Below are positions 1 through 6,385 of a DNA stretch of 22,513 bases, in pieces; the first letter of the stretch is position 1; each line of letters starts with the position of its first letter. Position numbers and translations under genes: made by a program. Source of the stretch: a virus; the IMG/VR virus record IMGVR_UViG_3300034104_001062, positions 1 through 22,513 of that record, one strand, 5' to 3'. The notes beneath the pieces are model-generated. The model was given only the letters and a program-made list of their open reading frames with translations, made no database searches and was not told the origin of the DNA.

Positions 1-511
1 TAACGTCAAGGTTTGCATTGCAGATCGTATGGGAATGAATGGCACTTTGAACCATTGGGCATTATGGTTCTCACCTGACTATGACTACATCTGTTTTATG
101 GGTGATGACCACCTACCCCGTACTGGTGGGTGGGATACCAAACTTGCAGAAGCGATTGGCGCAGAACCGGGCATTGCATACGGTAATGATTTACTACAAG
201 GCGAAAACCTACCAACTGCCGTTGTCATGTCTAGCAAAATCATTAGGGCTACTGGATTTATGTCACCGCCAGCATTGAAGCATTTGTTCCTAGATAACTA
301 TTGGCTTGCAATGGGTCACGCTTTAGAAAACGTGAACTACCTGCCAGACGTAATTATTGAACACCTGCATTACACAAACGGCAAGGCAGCGCATGACGAT
401 AGATACGCAGCTGTAAACACAGTAGAAATGCACAACGGGGATCAGGCTATTTTTGCTGAATACCTAGCAACAGAATTTGCTAACGATGTTGAGAACGTCA
501 AGGCTTGGTAA
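1..511 (+). CDS. Glycosyltransferase, GT-A fold (partial, 5' end missing)
   Basis: The frame is open from base 2, so the N-terminus lies outside the window; the first internal ATG is at 29. The visible part has the look of a GT-A (family 2-like) glycosyltransferase: a hydrophobic strand (DYDYICFMG) running into GDDH, which fits the metal- and nucleotide-sugar-binding DxD-type motif, followed by WDTKLAEAI, then acceptor-side sequence rich in aromatic residues and His (residues FLDNYWLAMG, EHLHYTNGKAAHDD). Such an enzyme transfers a sugar from a nucleotide donor, in the cytoplasm. Its stop codon overlaps the ATG of the epimerase that follows, so the two are translationally coupled and probably act in one sugar pathway. 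Its place just before the head-tail connector suggests virion (capsid or tail) glycosylation, as established for some mycobacteriophages; that link is inference. Confidence 0.72.
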   Translation, partial: NVKVCIADRMGMNGTLNHWALWFSPDYDYICFMGDDHLPRTGGWDTKLAEAIGAEPGIAYGNDLLQGENLPTAVVMSSKIIRATGFMSPPALKHLFLDNYWLAMGHALENVNYLPDVIIEHLHYTNGKAAHDDRYAAVNTVEMHNGDQAIFAEYLATEFANDVENVKAW

Positions 512-1377
512 TGAAAATACTTATTACAGGGCATAAGGGATTTGTTGGGCGTAACTTTTTTAAGGCATTGCCAGATAGTGAAATAACAGGCATTGACTTA
601 AAAGACGGAAACGACTGCCGCGATTTTTTTAAGACCAACACAGAACAGTTTGATTTAGTAATTCACCTAGCTGCAATTGTTGGTGGTCGCGCCACTATCG
701 AGGGTGAGCCGTTAAGCGTTGCCACAGACCTATCCATAGATGCTGAATTTTTTAACTGGGTGCAAAGAACAAAACCCATAAATACGGTTTACTTCTCTAG
801 TTCAGCTGCATACCCAATTGTTTTACAAAACTCACACCGCCGCTATCGGTTGGCTGAATACGACATTAACCTCGATGCCGTTCTAAATCCTGACCTGACT
901 TACGGCTGGGCAAAACTGACTGGTGAATACCTAGCGCAGTTTTTAGAAGGCACGAACCTATTTGTGTTCAGGCCGTTTAGTGGTTACGGATCAGATCAAG
1001 ATGCGGATTATCCATTTCCTAGTTTCATTGACCGCGCACTAGCTGGCGTAGAAGTCTTTGACATTTGGGGTGACGGTGAACAGGTGCGCGACTTCATACA
1101 CATTGAGGACATTGTTCAGGCTGTGTTGTGGCACGTTCAGACGGGCTACTTTGGCACGTTTAATCTATGTTCAGGTTTTGCAACTAGCTTTAATGATTTG
1201 GCACAAATGGTTTGTGAAGAAGCAGGAATTAAACCAATGTTCAACCACATAGTGACTGCACCTACTGGTGTTGAGTATCGCGTTGGTGATTCGCATTTAT
1301 CGCATCAGTATTTTATTCCGCAGATTAGTTTGCGTGATGGAATCCGCAGGGCATTGCAAGAGCGAAAAACCCAATAG
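511..1377 (+). CDS. NAD-dependent sugar-nucleotide epimerase/dehydratase (extended SDR)
   Basis: The 288-residue product begins with a Rossmann strand and the glycine motif G7-x-x-G10-x-x-G13, has an acidic residue after the second strand (GIDL, Asp29), the HLAA segment around residue 52, an SSSAAYP strand near 96-102 and the catalytic Tyr131-x-x-x-Lys135 (YGWAK). These are the hallmarks of extended short-chain dehydrogenases such as UDP/dTDP-sugar epimerases and GDP-fucose synthase. The substrate cannot be read from sequence. I chose ATG 511, which overlaps the preceding stop as TAATG; a TTG at 505 in the same frame would add only two residues. Together with the glycosyltransferase before it this is a two-gene sugar module inserted beside the structural genes. 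Confidence 0.88.
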   Translation: MKILITGHKGFVGRNFFKALPDSEITGIDLKDGNDCRDFFKTNTEQFDLVIHLAAIVGGRATIEGEPLSVATDLSIDAEFFNWVQRTKPINTVYFSSSAAYPIVLQNSHRRYRLAEYDINLDAVLNPDLTYGWAKLTGEYLAQFLEGTNLFVFRPFSGYGSDQDADYPFPSFIDRALAGVEVFDIWGDGEQVRDFIHIEDIVQAVLWHVQTGYFGTFNLCSGFATSFNDLAQMVCEEAGIKPMFNHIVTAPTGVEYRVGDSHLSHQYFIPQISLRDGIRRALQERKTQ

Positions 1378-1417
1378 ACACGCGGTATTTGCAATGTATA
1401 ACAAAACCTGATACTCT
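1365..1417 (+). promoter_or_regulatory. Promoter of moron-like cassette 1 with operator-like palindrome
   Basis: TTGCAA (1389-1394) and TACTCT (1412-1417) are separated by exactly 17 bases, and the -10 element is preceded by TGA, giving an extended -10. Inside the spacer lies TGTATAACA (1395-1403), whose reverse complement TGTTATACA occurs at almost the same place in the second cassette promoter (14366-14374). A 19-base upstream block (1365-1383) matches 14314-14332 at 17 of 19 positions; it overlaps the end of the epimerase gene. The start of transcription would fall near 1424, where the conserved leader begins. Confidence 0.62.
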
Positions 1418-1423
1418 CTTGTT

Positions 1424-1460
1424 ATAGGCGTAGGGCAACCTACTAGGACAGGAGTAAAAA
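1424..1460 (+). ncRNA. Structured 5' leader with GNRA-tetraloop hairpin, copy 1
   Basis: GTAGG (1430-1434) and CCTAC (1439-1443) form a perfect five-base-pair stem closed by the GNRA tetraloop GCAA. Bases 1424-1450 align without gaps to 14394-14420 with three differences: two form a compensatory U-A to C-G pair in the stem and the third changes GCAA to GAAA, also GNRA. This pattern supports a conserved RNA fold. The ribosome binding sequence GGAG (1451-1454) lies just downstream, seven to eight bases after the hairpin, so the element could tune translation or mRNA stability. Confidence 0.6.
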
Positions 1461-1811
1461 ATGCGCAAGGCATTTAAGGTAACAAAGAAAACGCAAGAAG
1501 ATCTGTATGGTGCGTTTGACACCTACGATGCAGAAGTTTCAATGGGCAATTACAAAGCAGACCTATGGGACATTGACGAACCAGATACTTTGTTAGTAAA
1601 TGGCGCAGAAGGTGCAGCTATGTTTTTGAGTTGCGCTCATGGTGAACTAATGAACTGCAATAACGCTATGGATTACAATTGGGATCGCGCAGATTATGGT
1701 CGTGCCTACCGCGCTCATGCACGAATTACAAAACTAATGGATCAGGTTTTAGAAGTTTACAAAGATGAAATTGTAAGCAACTATTACGGATACTGGGAAG
1801 TTAAATCCTGA
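1461..1811 (+). CDS. Unknown 116-aa acidic protein of moron-like cassette 1
   Basis: I do not recognise this protein. It starts with a basic stretch (MRKAFKVTKK) followed by an acidic, aromatic-rich body (YGAFDTYDAE, ADLWDIDEPD, NNAMDYNWDRADYGRAYRAH) and a helical C-terminal half, with no signal peptide or membrane span and two Cys. ATG 1461 follows GGAGTAAAAA. The gene sits between sugar and structural genes but has its own promoter, leader and terminator, the organisation of a moron, so it is probably expressed independently of the virion genes. It shows no obvious similarity to the protein of the second cassette at 14433. Confidence 0.8.
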   Translation: MRKAFKVTKKTQEDLYGAFDTYDAEVSMGNYKADLWDIDEPDTLLVNGAEGAAMFLSCAHGELMNCNNAMDYNWDRADYGRAYRAHARITKLMDQVLEVYKDEIVSNYYGYWEVKS

Positions 1812-1823
1812 CCGACTAACTCA

Positions 1824-1857
1824 GCAAACAGCCCTGCCTGACGGTGGGGCTGTTTGC
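1824..1857 (+). terminator. Terminator-like hairpin of cassette 1
   Basis: GCAAACAGCCC (1824-1834) pairs perfectly with GGGCTGTTTGC (1847-1857), and the inner TGCC/GGTG segments extend the stem through two G-U wobbles to fifteen pairs around a TGAC loop. The bases after it (GTTTGTCTG) are only moderately T-rich, so termination may be partial. The 20-base core 1831-1850 recurs exactly at 14679-14698. Confidence 0.7.
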
Positions 1858-1898
1858 GTTTGTCTGCCATAGAATAGAAACAGACTTTAGGAGTTTCA

Positions 1899-2504
1899 TT
1901 GGCAATCACAAATGGCTACGCCACACTTGCACAGGTTAAAGCGGCATTACGCATTTCAGATACTGTTGATGACACATTACTTGAAATGGCTATTGAGTCT
2001 GCATCACGCGCTATTGACGGTCACGCTGGGCGATACTTTTATTCATCAGGAACAGCTACTCGTTACTATGCAGCTGAAGATTCTTTCCTAACTCAAATAG
2101 ATGATGTTTCTGGAACTGCTCTAACATTGCAGACTTCATCAGGTGGTGATGGTGTCTTTGATACAACTTGGGCTGTTGGCGATTACCAGCTAGAACCACT
2201 TAACGGAAATGTAGATGGGCTTGCTGTTCCGTACACACGAATTCGTGCAGTAGAAAATTATCTATTCCCAGTAGAGGTAGATCAGGCATTAGTTAAACTA
2301 ACTGCTGTATTTGGTTGGGCATCTGTTCCTATCTCAATTACACAGGCTTGTGTTATTCAATCCAGTCGTATCTTCAAGCGTTTAGATTCACCACTCGGCA
2401 TAGCTGGATTCGGTGACATGGGCGCAATGCGAGTTAGCCGTTACCTAGATCCTGACGTTGAACAGTTGGTTGCGCCGTATCGCCGCGTTAGGAACTTTGC
2501 TTAA
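1899..2504 (+). CDS. Head-tail connector protein (HK97 gp6-like)
   Basis: The 201-residue product opens with YATLAQVKAALRI and a helical segment DDTLLEMAIESASRAID ending in GRYFY, the pattern of gp6-like connector proteins, which form a ring under the portal and join head to tail. The middle is beta-rich, and residues near 140-160 (FGWASVPISITQACVIQSSRIFKR) are helical as usual. The start is TTG at 1899, supported by AGGAG at 1889-1893 five bases upstream; no ATG is equally well placed. It opens the structural operon, with the next gene overlapping its stop by one base. Confidence 0.75.
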   Translation: MAITNGYATLAQVKAALRISDTVDDTLLEMAIESASRAIDGHAGRYFYSSGTATRYYAAEDSFLTQIDDVSGTALTLQTSSGGDGVFDTTWAVGDYQLEPLNGNVDGLAVPYTRIRAVENYLFPVEVDQALVKLTAVFGWASVPISITQACVIQSSRIFKRLDSPLGIAGFGDMGAMRVSRYLDPDVEQLVAPYRRVRNFA

Positions 2505-2911
2505 TGGCTTCGATTTCAGAGCTACGCGCAGGAATCAAAACGAATCTTGCAACGATTTCAGGATTACGGGTTTCAGACTTTCAGCCTGACAACATAAATC
2601 CACCTATTGCAATTGTCTTTCCAATTAGCGTTAATTATGACGATACGTTTCAGCGTGGAATGCAAACCTATACATTCGCAGTTCAAGTAATTGTTGGCAG
2701 ACAGTCAGAGCGTTCAGGTCAAAACTCCATAGATGCCTACTGTTCAAGCACAGGGGCTAACAGTATTAAACTAGCGATAGAATCAAACAAGACACTTAGT
2801 GGCAAGGCGTTCGATCTCAGAGTTACTGATATGCGTAACTATGGAGAACTACTTGTTGGTGAGGTAAACTATTTATCGGCAGAGTTCGTAGTTCTCTGCT
2901 ACGCAGACTAG
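2504..2911 (+). CDS. Tail terminator / neck protein-like
   Basis: This 135-residue protein overlaps the connector stop as TAATG. It has an N-terminal helix (ISELRAGIKTNLATI), a proline-flanked strand (NPPIAIVFPISVNYDDTF) and strands with YTFAVQVIVGR, consistent with the small alpha/beta tail terminator or tail completion proteins that lie between connector and tail tube genes in siphoviruses. The assignment rests on fold pattern and position. It would cap the tail tube and attach it to the head. The next gene follows after AGGAG. Confidence 0.55.
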   Translation: MASISELRAGIKTNLATISGLRVSDFQPDNINPPIAIVFPISVNYDDTFQRGMQTYTFAVQVIVGRQSERSGQNSIDAYCSSTGANSIKLAIESNKTLSGKAFDLRVTDMRNYGELLVGEVNYLSAEFVVLCYAD

Positions 2912-2924
2912 GAGCAACAAAAAA

Positions 2925-3332
2925 ATGCCAAAATTCGCCGCAACGGATTACAAGGTCACCATCAACGGTACAAACCTATCCACTTCACTTAATCAGGTTG
3001 AACTAGCTTTAGAATCAGATGACTTAGAAACAACTGCATTCGGTGGAACATTCCGCGAACGCATTGGTGGTCTAAAGACTGGTTCAGTAACACTTCAGTT
3101 CATGCAGGACTTTGCAGCAGCAGCAGTAGATGCAACCATCTTCCCGTTGTTCAACACACTTGCAACAGTTGTTATCGTTCCAACTTCAGGAACTGTAACT
3201 GCAACCAACCCAAGCTACACCGCAGTATGCCTAGTGAACTCATACAGTCCACACGCATCATCTGTTGGTGACATTGCTACCTTCAGCGTTACATGGCCTA
3301 CATCAGGCACAGTCACACGCGGTACTGTCTAA
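2925..3332 (+). CDS. Major tail tube protein
   Basis: The 135-residue product has the sequence character of a siphovirus tail tube subunit: an N-terminal beta strand with a T/S-rich loop (DYKVTINGTNLSTSLNQVELAL), then DLETTAFGGTFRERIGGLKTGSVTLQF, a combination typical of tube proteins (a DxxETTxxG-type loop and a conserved arginine), and a Ser/Thr/Val-rich C-terminal beta half. Position agrees: after the neck genes and directly before the tail chaperone. AGGAG lies a dozen bases before the ATG. It should be among the most abundant virion proteins. Confidence 0.78.
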   Translation: MPKFAATDYKVTINGTNLSTSLNQVELALESDDLETTAFGGTFRERIGGLKTGSVTLQFMQDFAAAAVDATIFPLFNTLATVVIVPTSGTVTATNPSYTAVCLVNSYSPHASSVGDIATFSVTWPTSGTVTRGTV

Positions 3333-3334
3333 CT

Positions 3335-3586
3335 ATGAAAATCAACCTGCGCGTTACTTTTAATGATGAAACAGTAGAAGAAGTATCTGCTACTGCTCGT
3401 GATCTTGTTGCGTTCGAGGACAAGTTTACAAAATCGGTTGCTTCACTAGAAACAGATTTCCGCATTACTGATCTATTGTGGCTGGCATGGCATTGGCTAG
3501 AGCGTCAGGGTAAAACCAAAAAGACGTTTGAAGATTGGTGCGATGAAGTAGACACAATCGAAGCGAGTGAAGAAGCCCCAAAATAA
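3335..3586 (+). CDS. Tail assembly chaperone, short form (gpG-like)
   Basis: The zero-frame product has 83 residues (MKINLRVTF start, TARDLVAFEDKFTKSV, then an acidic C-terminus EASEEAPK). Start ATG 3335 lies two bases after the tail tube stop. Small size, acidic tail and location between tail tube and tape measure fit the gpG-type chaperones that coat the tape measure protein during tail assembly and are not found in the virion. The stop follows directly on a slippery heptamer, which permits a longer -1 product described separately. Confidence 0.82.
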   Translation: MKINLRVTFNDETVEEVSATARDLVAFEDKFTKSVASLETDFRITDLLWLAWHWLERQGKTKKTFEDWCDEVDTIEASEEAPK

Positions 3587-3735
3587 CTGGGTTGGGTGAC
3601 TCATCCCAACATTGGTATTTGGCTTATCTATCCGTTGAAACTGGTATTGCTCCATCAGTTTTAATGGATGAATCTGAACGTATGCTTTATACAATGGGTA
3701 TGTATCTGCGCTGGCGAAATAGTCAGGGAGTCTAA
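3335..3735 (+). CDS. Tail assembly chaperone, frameshifted long form (gpGT-like)
   Basis: A -1 shift on CCCAAAA (3577-3583) lets ribosomes bypass the TAA at 3584-3586 and read ATA ACT GGG and so on for 50 further residues (ITGLGDSSQHWYLAYLS at the start, WRNSQGV at the end) to TAA 3733-3735, giving 133 residues. The extension is rich in aromatic residues, as is usual in the T part of lambda-type gpGT, and its stop overlaps the ATG of the next gene. Neither part of the extension has its own good start codon, which supports expression by frameshifting only. Confidence 0.82.
3577..3610 (+). promoter_or_regulatory. Programmed -1 ribosomal frameshift site with hairpin
   Basis: The heptamer CCCAAAA is in the correct X-XXY-YYZ phase (codons GCC CCA AAA, then TAA). 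Seven bases downstream GTTGGG (3591-3596) pairs with CCCAAC (3605-3610) around an eight-base loop. Slippery heptamer, spacer length, stop codon and hairpin together are the standard arrangement for -1 frameshifting. Confidence 0.8.
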
Positions 3736-4250
3736 TGTTATCTATGCGCGTTGTTGGTATTGCTGAAGTTGCCAAGACTCTAAAGGCAATAGATAACGAT
3801 CTAGTTAAACAAGCCCGTAAGGATTTGCGTACAGGTGCAAAACCAGTAGCTGATGCTGTTAAACAAAACATTCCAACCGAAGCACCACTACGCGGCATGG
3901 TTCATAGTGGGCGTACAGGATGGCAACCATCAGGCGTAAAGGTAACTGTTAAAACTAACTTTACTAAAAAGGCTGAACGTAAAGGTACGTCATTAGTTTC
4001 TATTGTTGCCGGCGCACAGGGTAAGAATTCAATGGGTGCTGCTGCATTTCAAATAGCAGACATGGCAGGCAGAAAACGTAAAGGAAATACACCATCAGGT
4101 CGTGGAATGATACGCGCTCTGAATTCATCAGGTCGTGCATCCAGATACGTTTACCCAGCTGCACTTAGACAAGTTCCATACGTTCAAGATGTGGTGCGCG
4201 GTACAATTAGAAAACTGCAACGTGACTACACAAACAGACTAAAGAGATAG
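3735..4250 (+). CDS. HK97 gp10-like minor structural protein
   Basis: The 171-residue, strongly basic product starts with VVGIAEVAKTLKAIDNDLVKQARKDLRTGAKPV, close in style to HK97 gp10-like head-tail or tail completion proteins (VxGLxELxKxLK start, then a helix and an AKPVADAVKQNIP segment). The rest has many Lys, Arg and Gly. Its place is unusual: such genes normally lie before the tail tube, whereas here it lies between chaperone and tape measure. ATG 3735 overlaps the stop of the frameshift product; ATG 3744 is an alternative three codons in. A role in tail or neck completion is inferred. Confidence 0.55.
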   Translation: MLSMRVVGIAEVAKTLKAIDNDLVKQARKDLRTGAKPVADAVKQNIPTEAPLRGMVHSGRTGWQPSGVKVTVKTNFTKKAERKGTSLVSIVAGAQGKNSMGAAAFQIADMAGRKRKGNTPSGRGMIRALNSSGRASRYVYPAALRQVPYVQDVVRGTIRKLQRDYTNRLKR

Positions 4251-4258
4251 GTGCAATT

Positions 4259-6385
4259 ATGGCTGTAATCTTTCCTATTCTCTCTACCTTCGATGCTGCT
4301 GGCGTAAACAAAGCACAAAGAGCATTCAAGGGTTTAAGCGGCGTAGCAAAAGTTGGCGCAATTGCATTTGCTGCATTAGGTGCAGCCTCAGTTAAATTTG
4401 GTGCGGATGCCGTTACAGCTGCTGCTGCTGACCAGAAGGCACAACTTAAATTAGCGCAAACTTTACGAAATGTCACAGGCGCAACAGACGGCGCAATTGC
4501 AGCAACAGAGCAGTTCATTACTGAACAACAATTTGCAACAGGTGTATCTGACAATCAACTTCGACCTGCCTTAGAAAACCTGACACGCGCAACAGGTGAT
4601 GTAACTAAAGCGCAAAACTTGTTGAAACTTGGTTTAGACATAAGTGCAGGATCAGGGCGCGACCTTGAAGCGATTTCGTTAGCCTTAGCTCGTGCGCAGG
4701 GTGGGCAGTTCACAGGCTTACAGCGTTTAGGCATTATCATTCCTGAAAACATTAAGAAGTCTAAAGACTTTGGACAAGTTCAGGAATACTTGAACGGATT
4801 GTTTGGTGGTCAGGCTGCCGTTGCTGCTGGTACATACGAAGGCAAACTAGCAATTCTTGGCGAACGCATGGGTGAAGTTAAAGAAACTCTTGGCGGTGCG
4901 CTTATCCCAGTCCTAACAAGTTTTGCTGACAAGGTTCTTAGAGATGTTATGCCGTCAATAGAAGTCTTTGTTAATGCGCTGACTGGAAGCACCAGCGTTT
5001 CAAGGTCACTAAGTGAGTCTGAACAAACTGCATTAAATTGGGGCAACACCATCCGCGCAGTATTCCAAACAGTCATAAATTATCGTGGCGAAATAGTTGC
5101 GTTTGGCGCAGTTATTGTTGGTGTCTTTGCTGTCGCTAAAATTGCCGCTGCTGCATCTGCCATTGTTTCTATTATCAAGGGCGTGATTGGTGTCTATCGC
5201 GCATTGCAAACTGCTGCGGTTCTAGCTGCTACTGCTTCCGCATTTGCATCAGGTGGTTTATCTGTTGGTGCTGGTATTGCTGGTGCTGCTGTTGGCGTTG
5301 CTGCTGTTACGGCAACTCTTGCTGGCGTTAATGCAGTTGTTAATACATACCAAAAGAATGTAGCCGATTTACCAAAGATAAACATTGCTCCTGACGGAGT
5401 CTTGGCTGATGCCAAAGTTTACAACGATGTTGTTTTACCAACTGTGGATAATGTTGGCAAGGCTGGTAAAAAAGCAGGCAAAGGTCTTAAAGAAATTGGT
5501 GATGCAGCCAAATACATTAAGGCGCAAATTGCAGCATTCACAGATGAACTAGGCAAAGCCAACGGCGTTCTTGATAACGCTAGACAAGCCTTTGCAAGTT
5601 TCAAGTCCAGCGTTGCAGATACATTAACTGGCATTCTAGATTTTGGTGCTGCCGCTACTGCTGAAACTGGATCGTTCGTAGAAAACCTAGTTGCGCAGGC
5701 TGGTAAGGCTGCAAACTTTGGTAGCAAGATTCAACAACTTTTAGGCATGGGATTATCTGAATCTGCAATTGCTAAGGTTCTGGAAGCCGGCGCGGATGCT
5801 GGAACAAAGATTGCTGATGAGATTATTGCTGGTGGTGCATCAGTTGTTAATCAGGTGAACACTTTAATTACAGCTACCCAAACAGTTGCTGATGCGGTTG
5901 GTGAATCCGCAGCATCACAGTTCTACACCGCAGGCATTAGTGCAGGTCAGGCATTAGTAGACGGCGTTAAGGCTGCTATTGCTGCTGCTGGATTCGCCGT
6001 AAATACAGAAGGCGTAGTTGTTAATCAGCGTGGCATAGATGCAGTAAATGCGGCTATCGCAAAAGCAAAATCTGGCAAGGGTAATAAAAAGAAAGTTACA
6101 AAGAAAGAACGCAAGTCAATCGAGGACTTGGCTGCATCGCTTGGTGTTGAAGTTCCAGCCTTTGCAAAGGGTGGCATTGTTACCGGGCCAACGCTAGCAC
6201 TAATCGGTGAAGCCGGGCCAGAAGCAGTTGTGCCTTTGACTGGTCGCAACGCACCTATGGGAAACACAATCAACCTAACTGTGAATGCAGGCATGGGCGC
6301 AGACGGAAACCAAATAGGTCGTGAGATCGTAGATGCCATTAAGCGTTATGAGCGCATAAGTGGCCCGGTCTTTAAGAGTGCGTAA
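4259..6385 (+). CDS. Tape measure protein
   Basis: At 708 residues this is the longest protein in the window and lies where the tape measure is expected. It is Ala-rich and helical, with a hydrophobic stretch around residues 280-350 and Lys/Gly/Ala-rich segments. The C-terminus carries the common tape-measure motif GGIVTGPTLALIGEAGPEAV at residues 638-657 followed by VPLTG. The protein sets tail length, fills the tube and is ejected with DNA; using the known rule of about 0.15 nm per residue the tail would be about 105 nm. Its stop overlaps the ATG of the hub gene. Confidence 0.92.
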   Translation: MAVIFPILSTFDAAGVNKAQRAFKGLSGVAKVGAIAFAALGAASVKFGADAVTAAAADQKAQLKLAQTLRNVTGATDGAIAATEQFITEQQFATGVSDNQLRPALENLTRATGDVTKAQNLLKLGLDISAGSGRDLEAISLALARAQGGQFTGLQRLGIIIPENIKKSKDFGQVQEYLNGLFGGQAAVAAGTYEGKLAILGERMGEVKETLGGALIPVLTSFADKVLRDVMPSIEVFVNALTGSTSVSRSLSESEQTALNWGNTIRAVFQTVINYRGEIVAFGAVIVGVFAVAKIAAAASAIVSIIKGVIGVYRALQTAAVLAATASAFASGGLSVGAGIAGAAVGVAAVTATLAGVNAVVNTYQKNVADLPKINIAPDGVLADAKVYNDVVLPTVDNVGKAGKKAGKGLKEIGDAAKYIKAQIAAFTDELGKANGVLDNARQAFASFKSSVADTLTGILDFGAAATAETGSFVENLVAQAGKAANFGSKIQQLLGMGLSESAIAKVLEAGADAGTKIADEIIAGGASVVNQVNTLITATQTVADAVGESAASQFYTAGISAGQALVDGVKAAIAAAGFAVNTEGVVVNQRGIDAVNAAIAKAKSGKGNKKKVTKKERKSIEDLAASLGVEVPAFAKGGIVTGPTLALIGEAGPEAVVPLTGRNAPMGNTINLTVNAGMGADGNQIGREIVDAIKRYERISGPVFKSA

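Noticed and set aside
1424-1450. Riboswitch for a known ligand
   Set aside because: The element is a single short stem with a GNRA loop and has no known aptamer sequence; I describe it only as a structured leader.
3497-3898. Reverse-strand 133-aa frame opposite the frameshift region
   Set aside because: It lies opposite the frameshift extension and the gp10-like gene, both of which have strong coding support; no reverse-strand promoter or neighbour is seen.
4207-6339. Several reverse-strand frames opposite the tape measure gene
   Set aside because: All are Ala/Pro/Ser-rich mirrors of the Ala-rich tape measure codons, broken into unrelated pieces, and without start signals.
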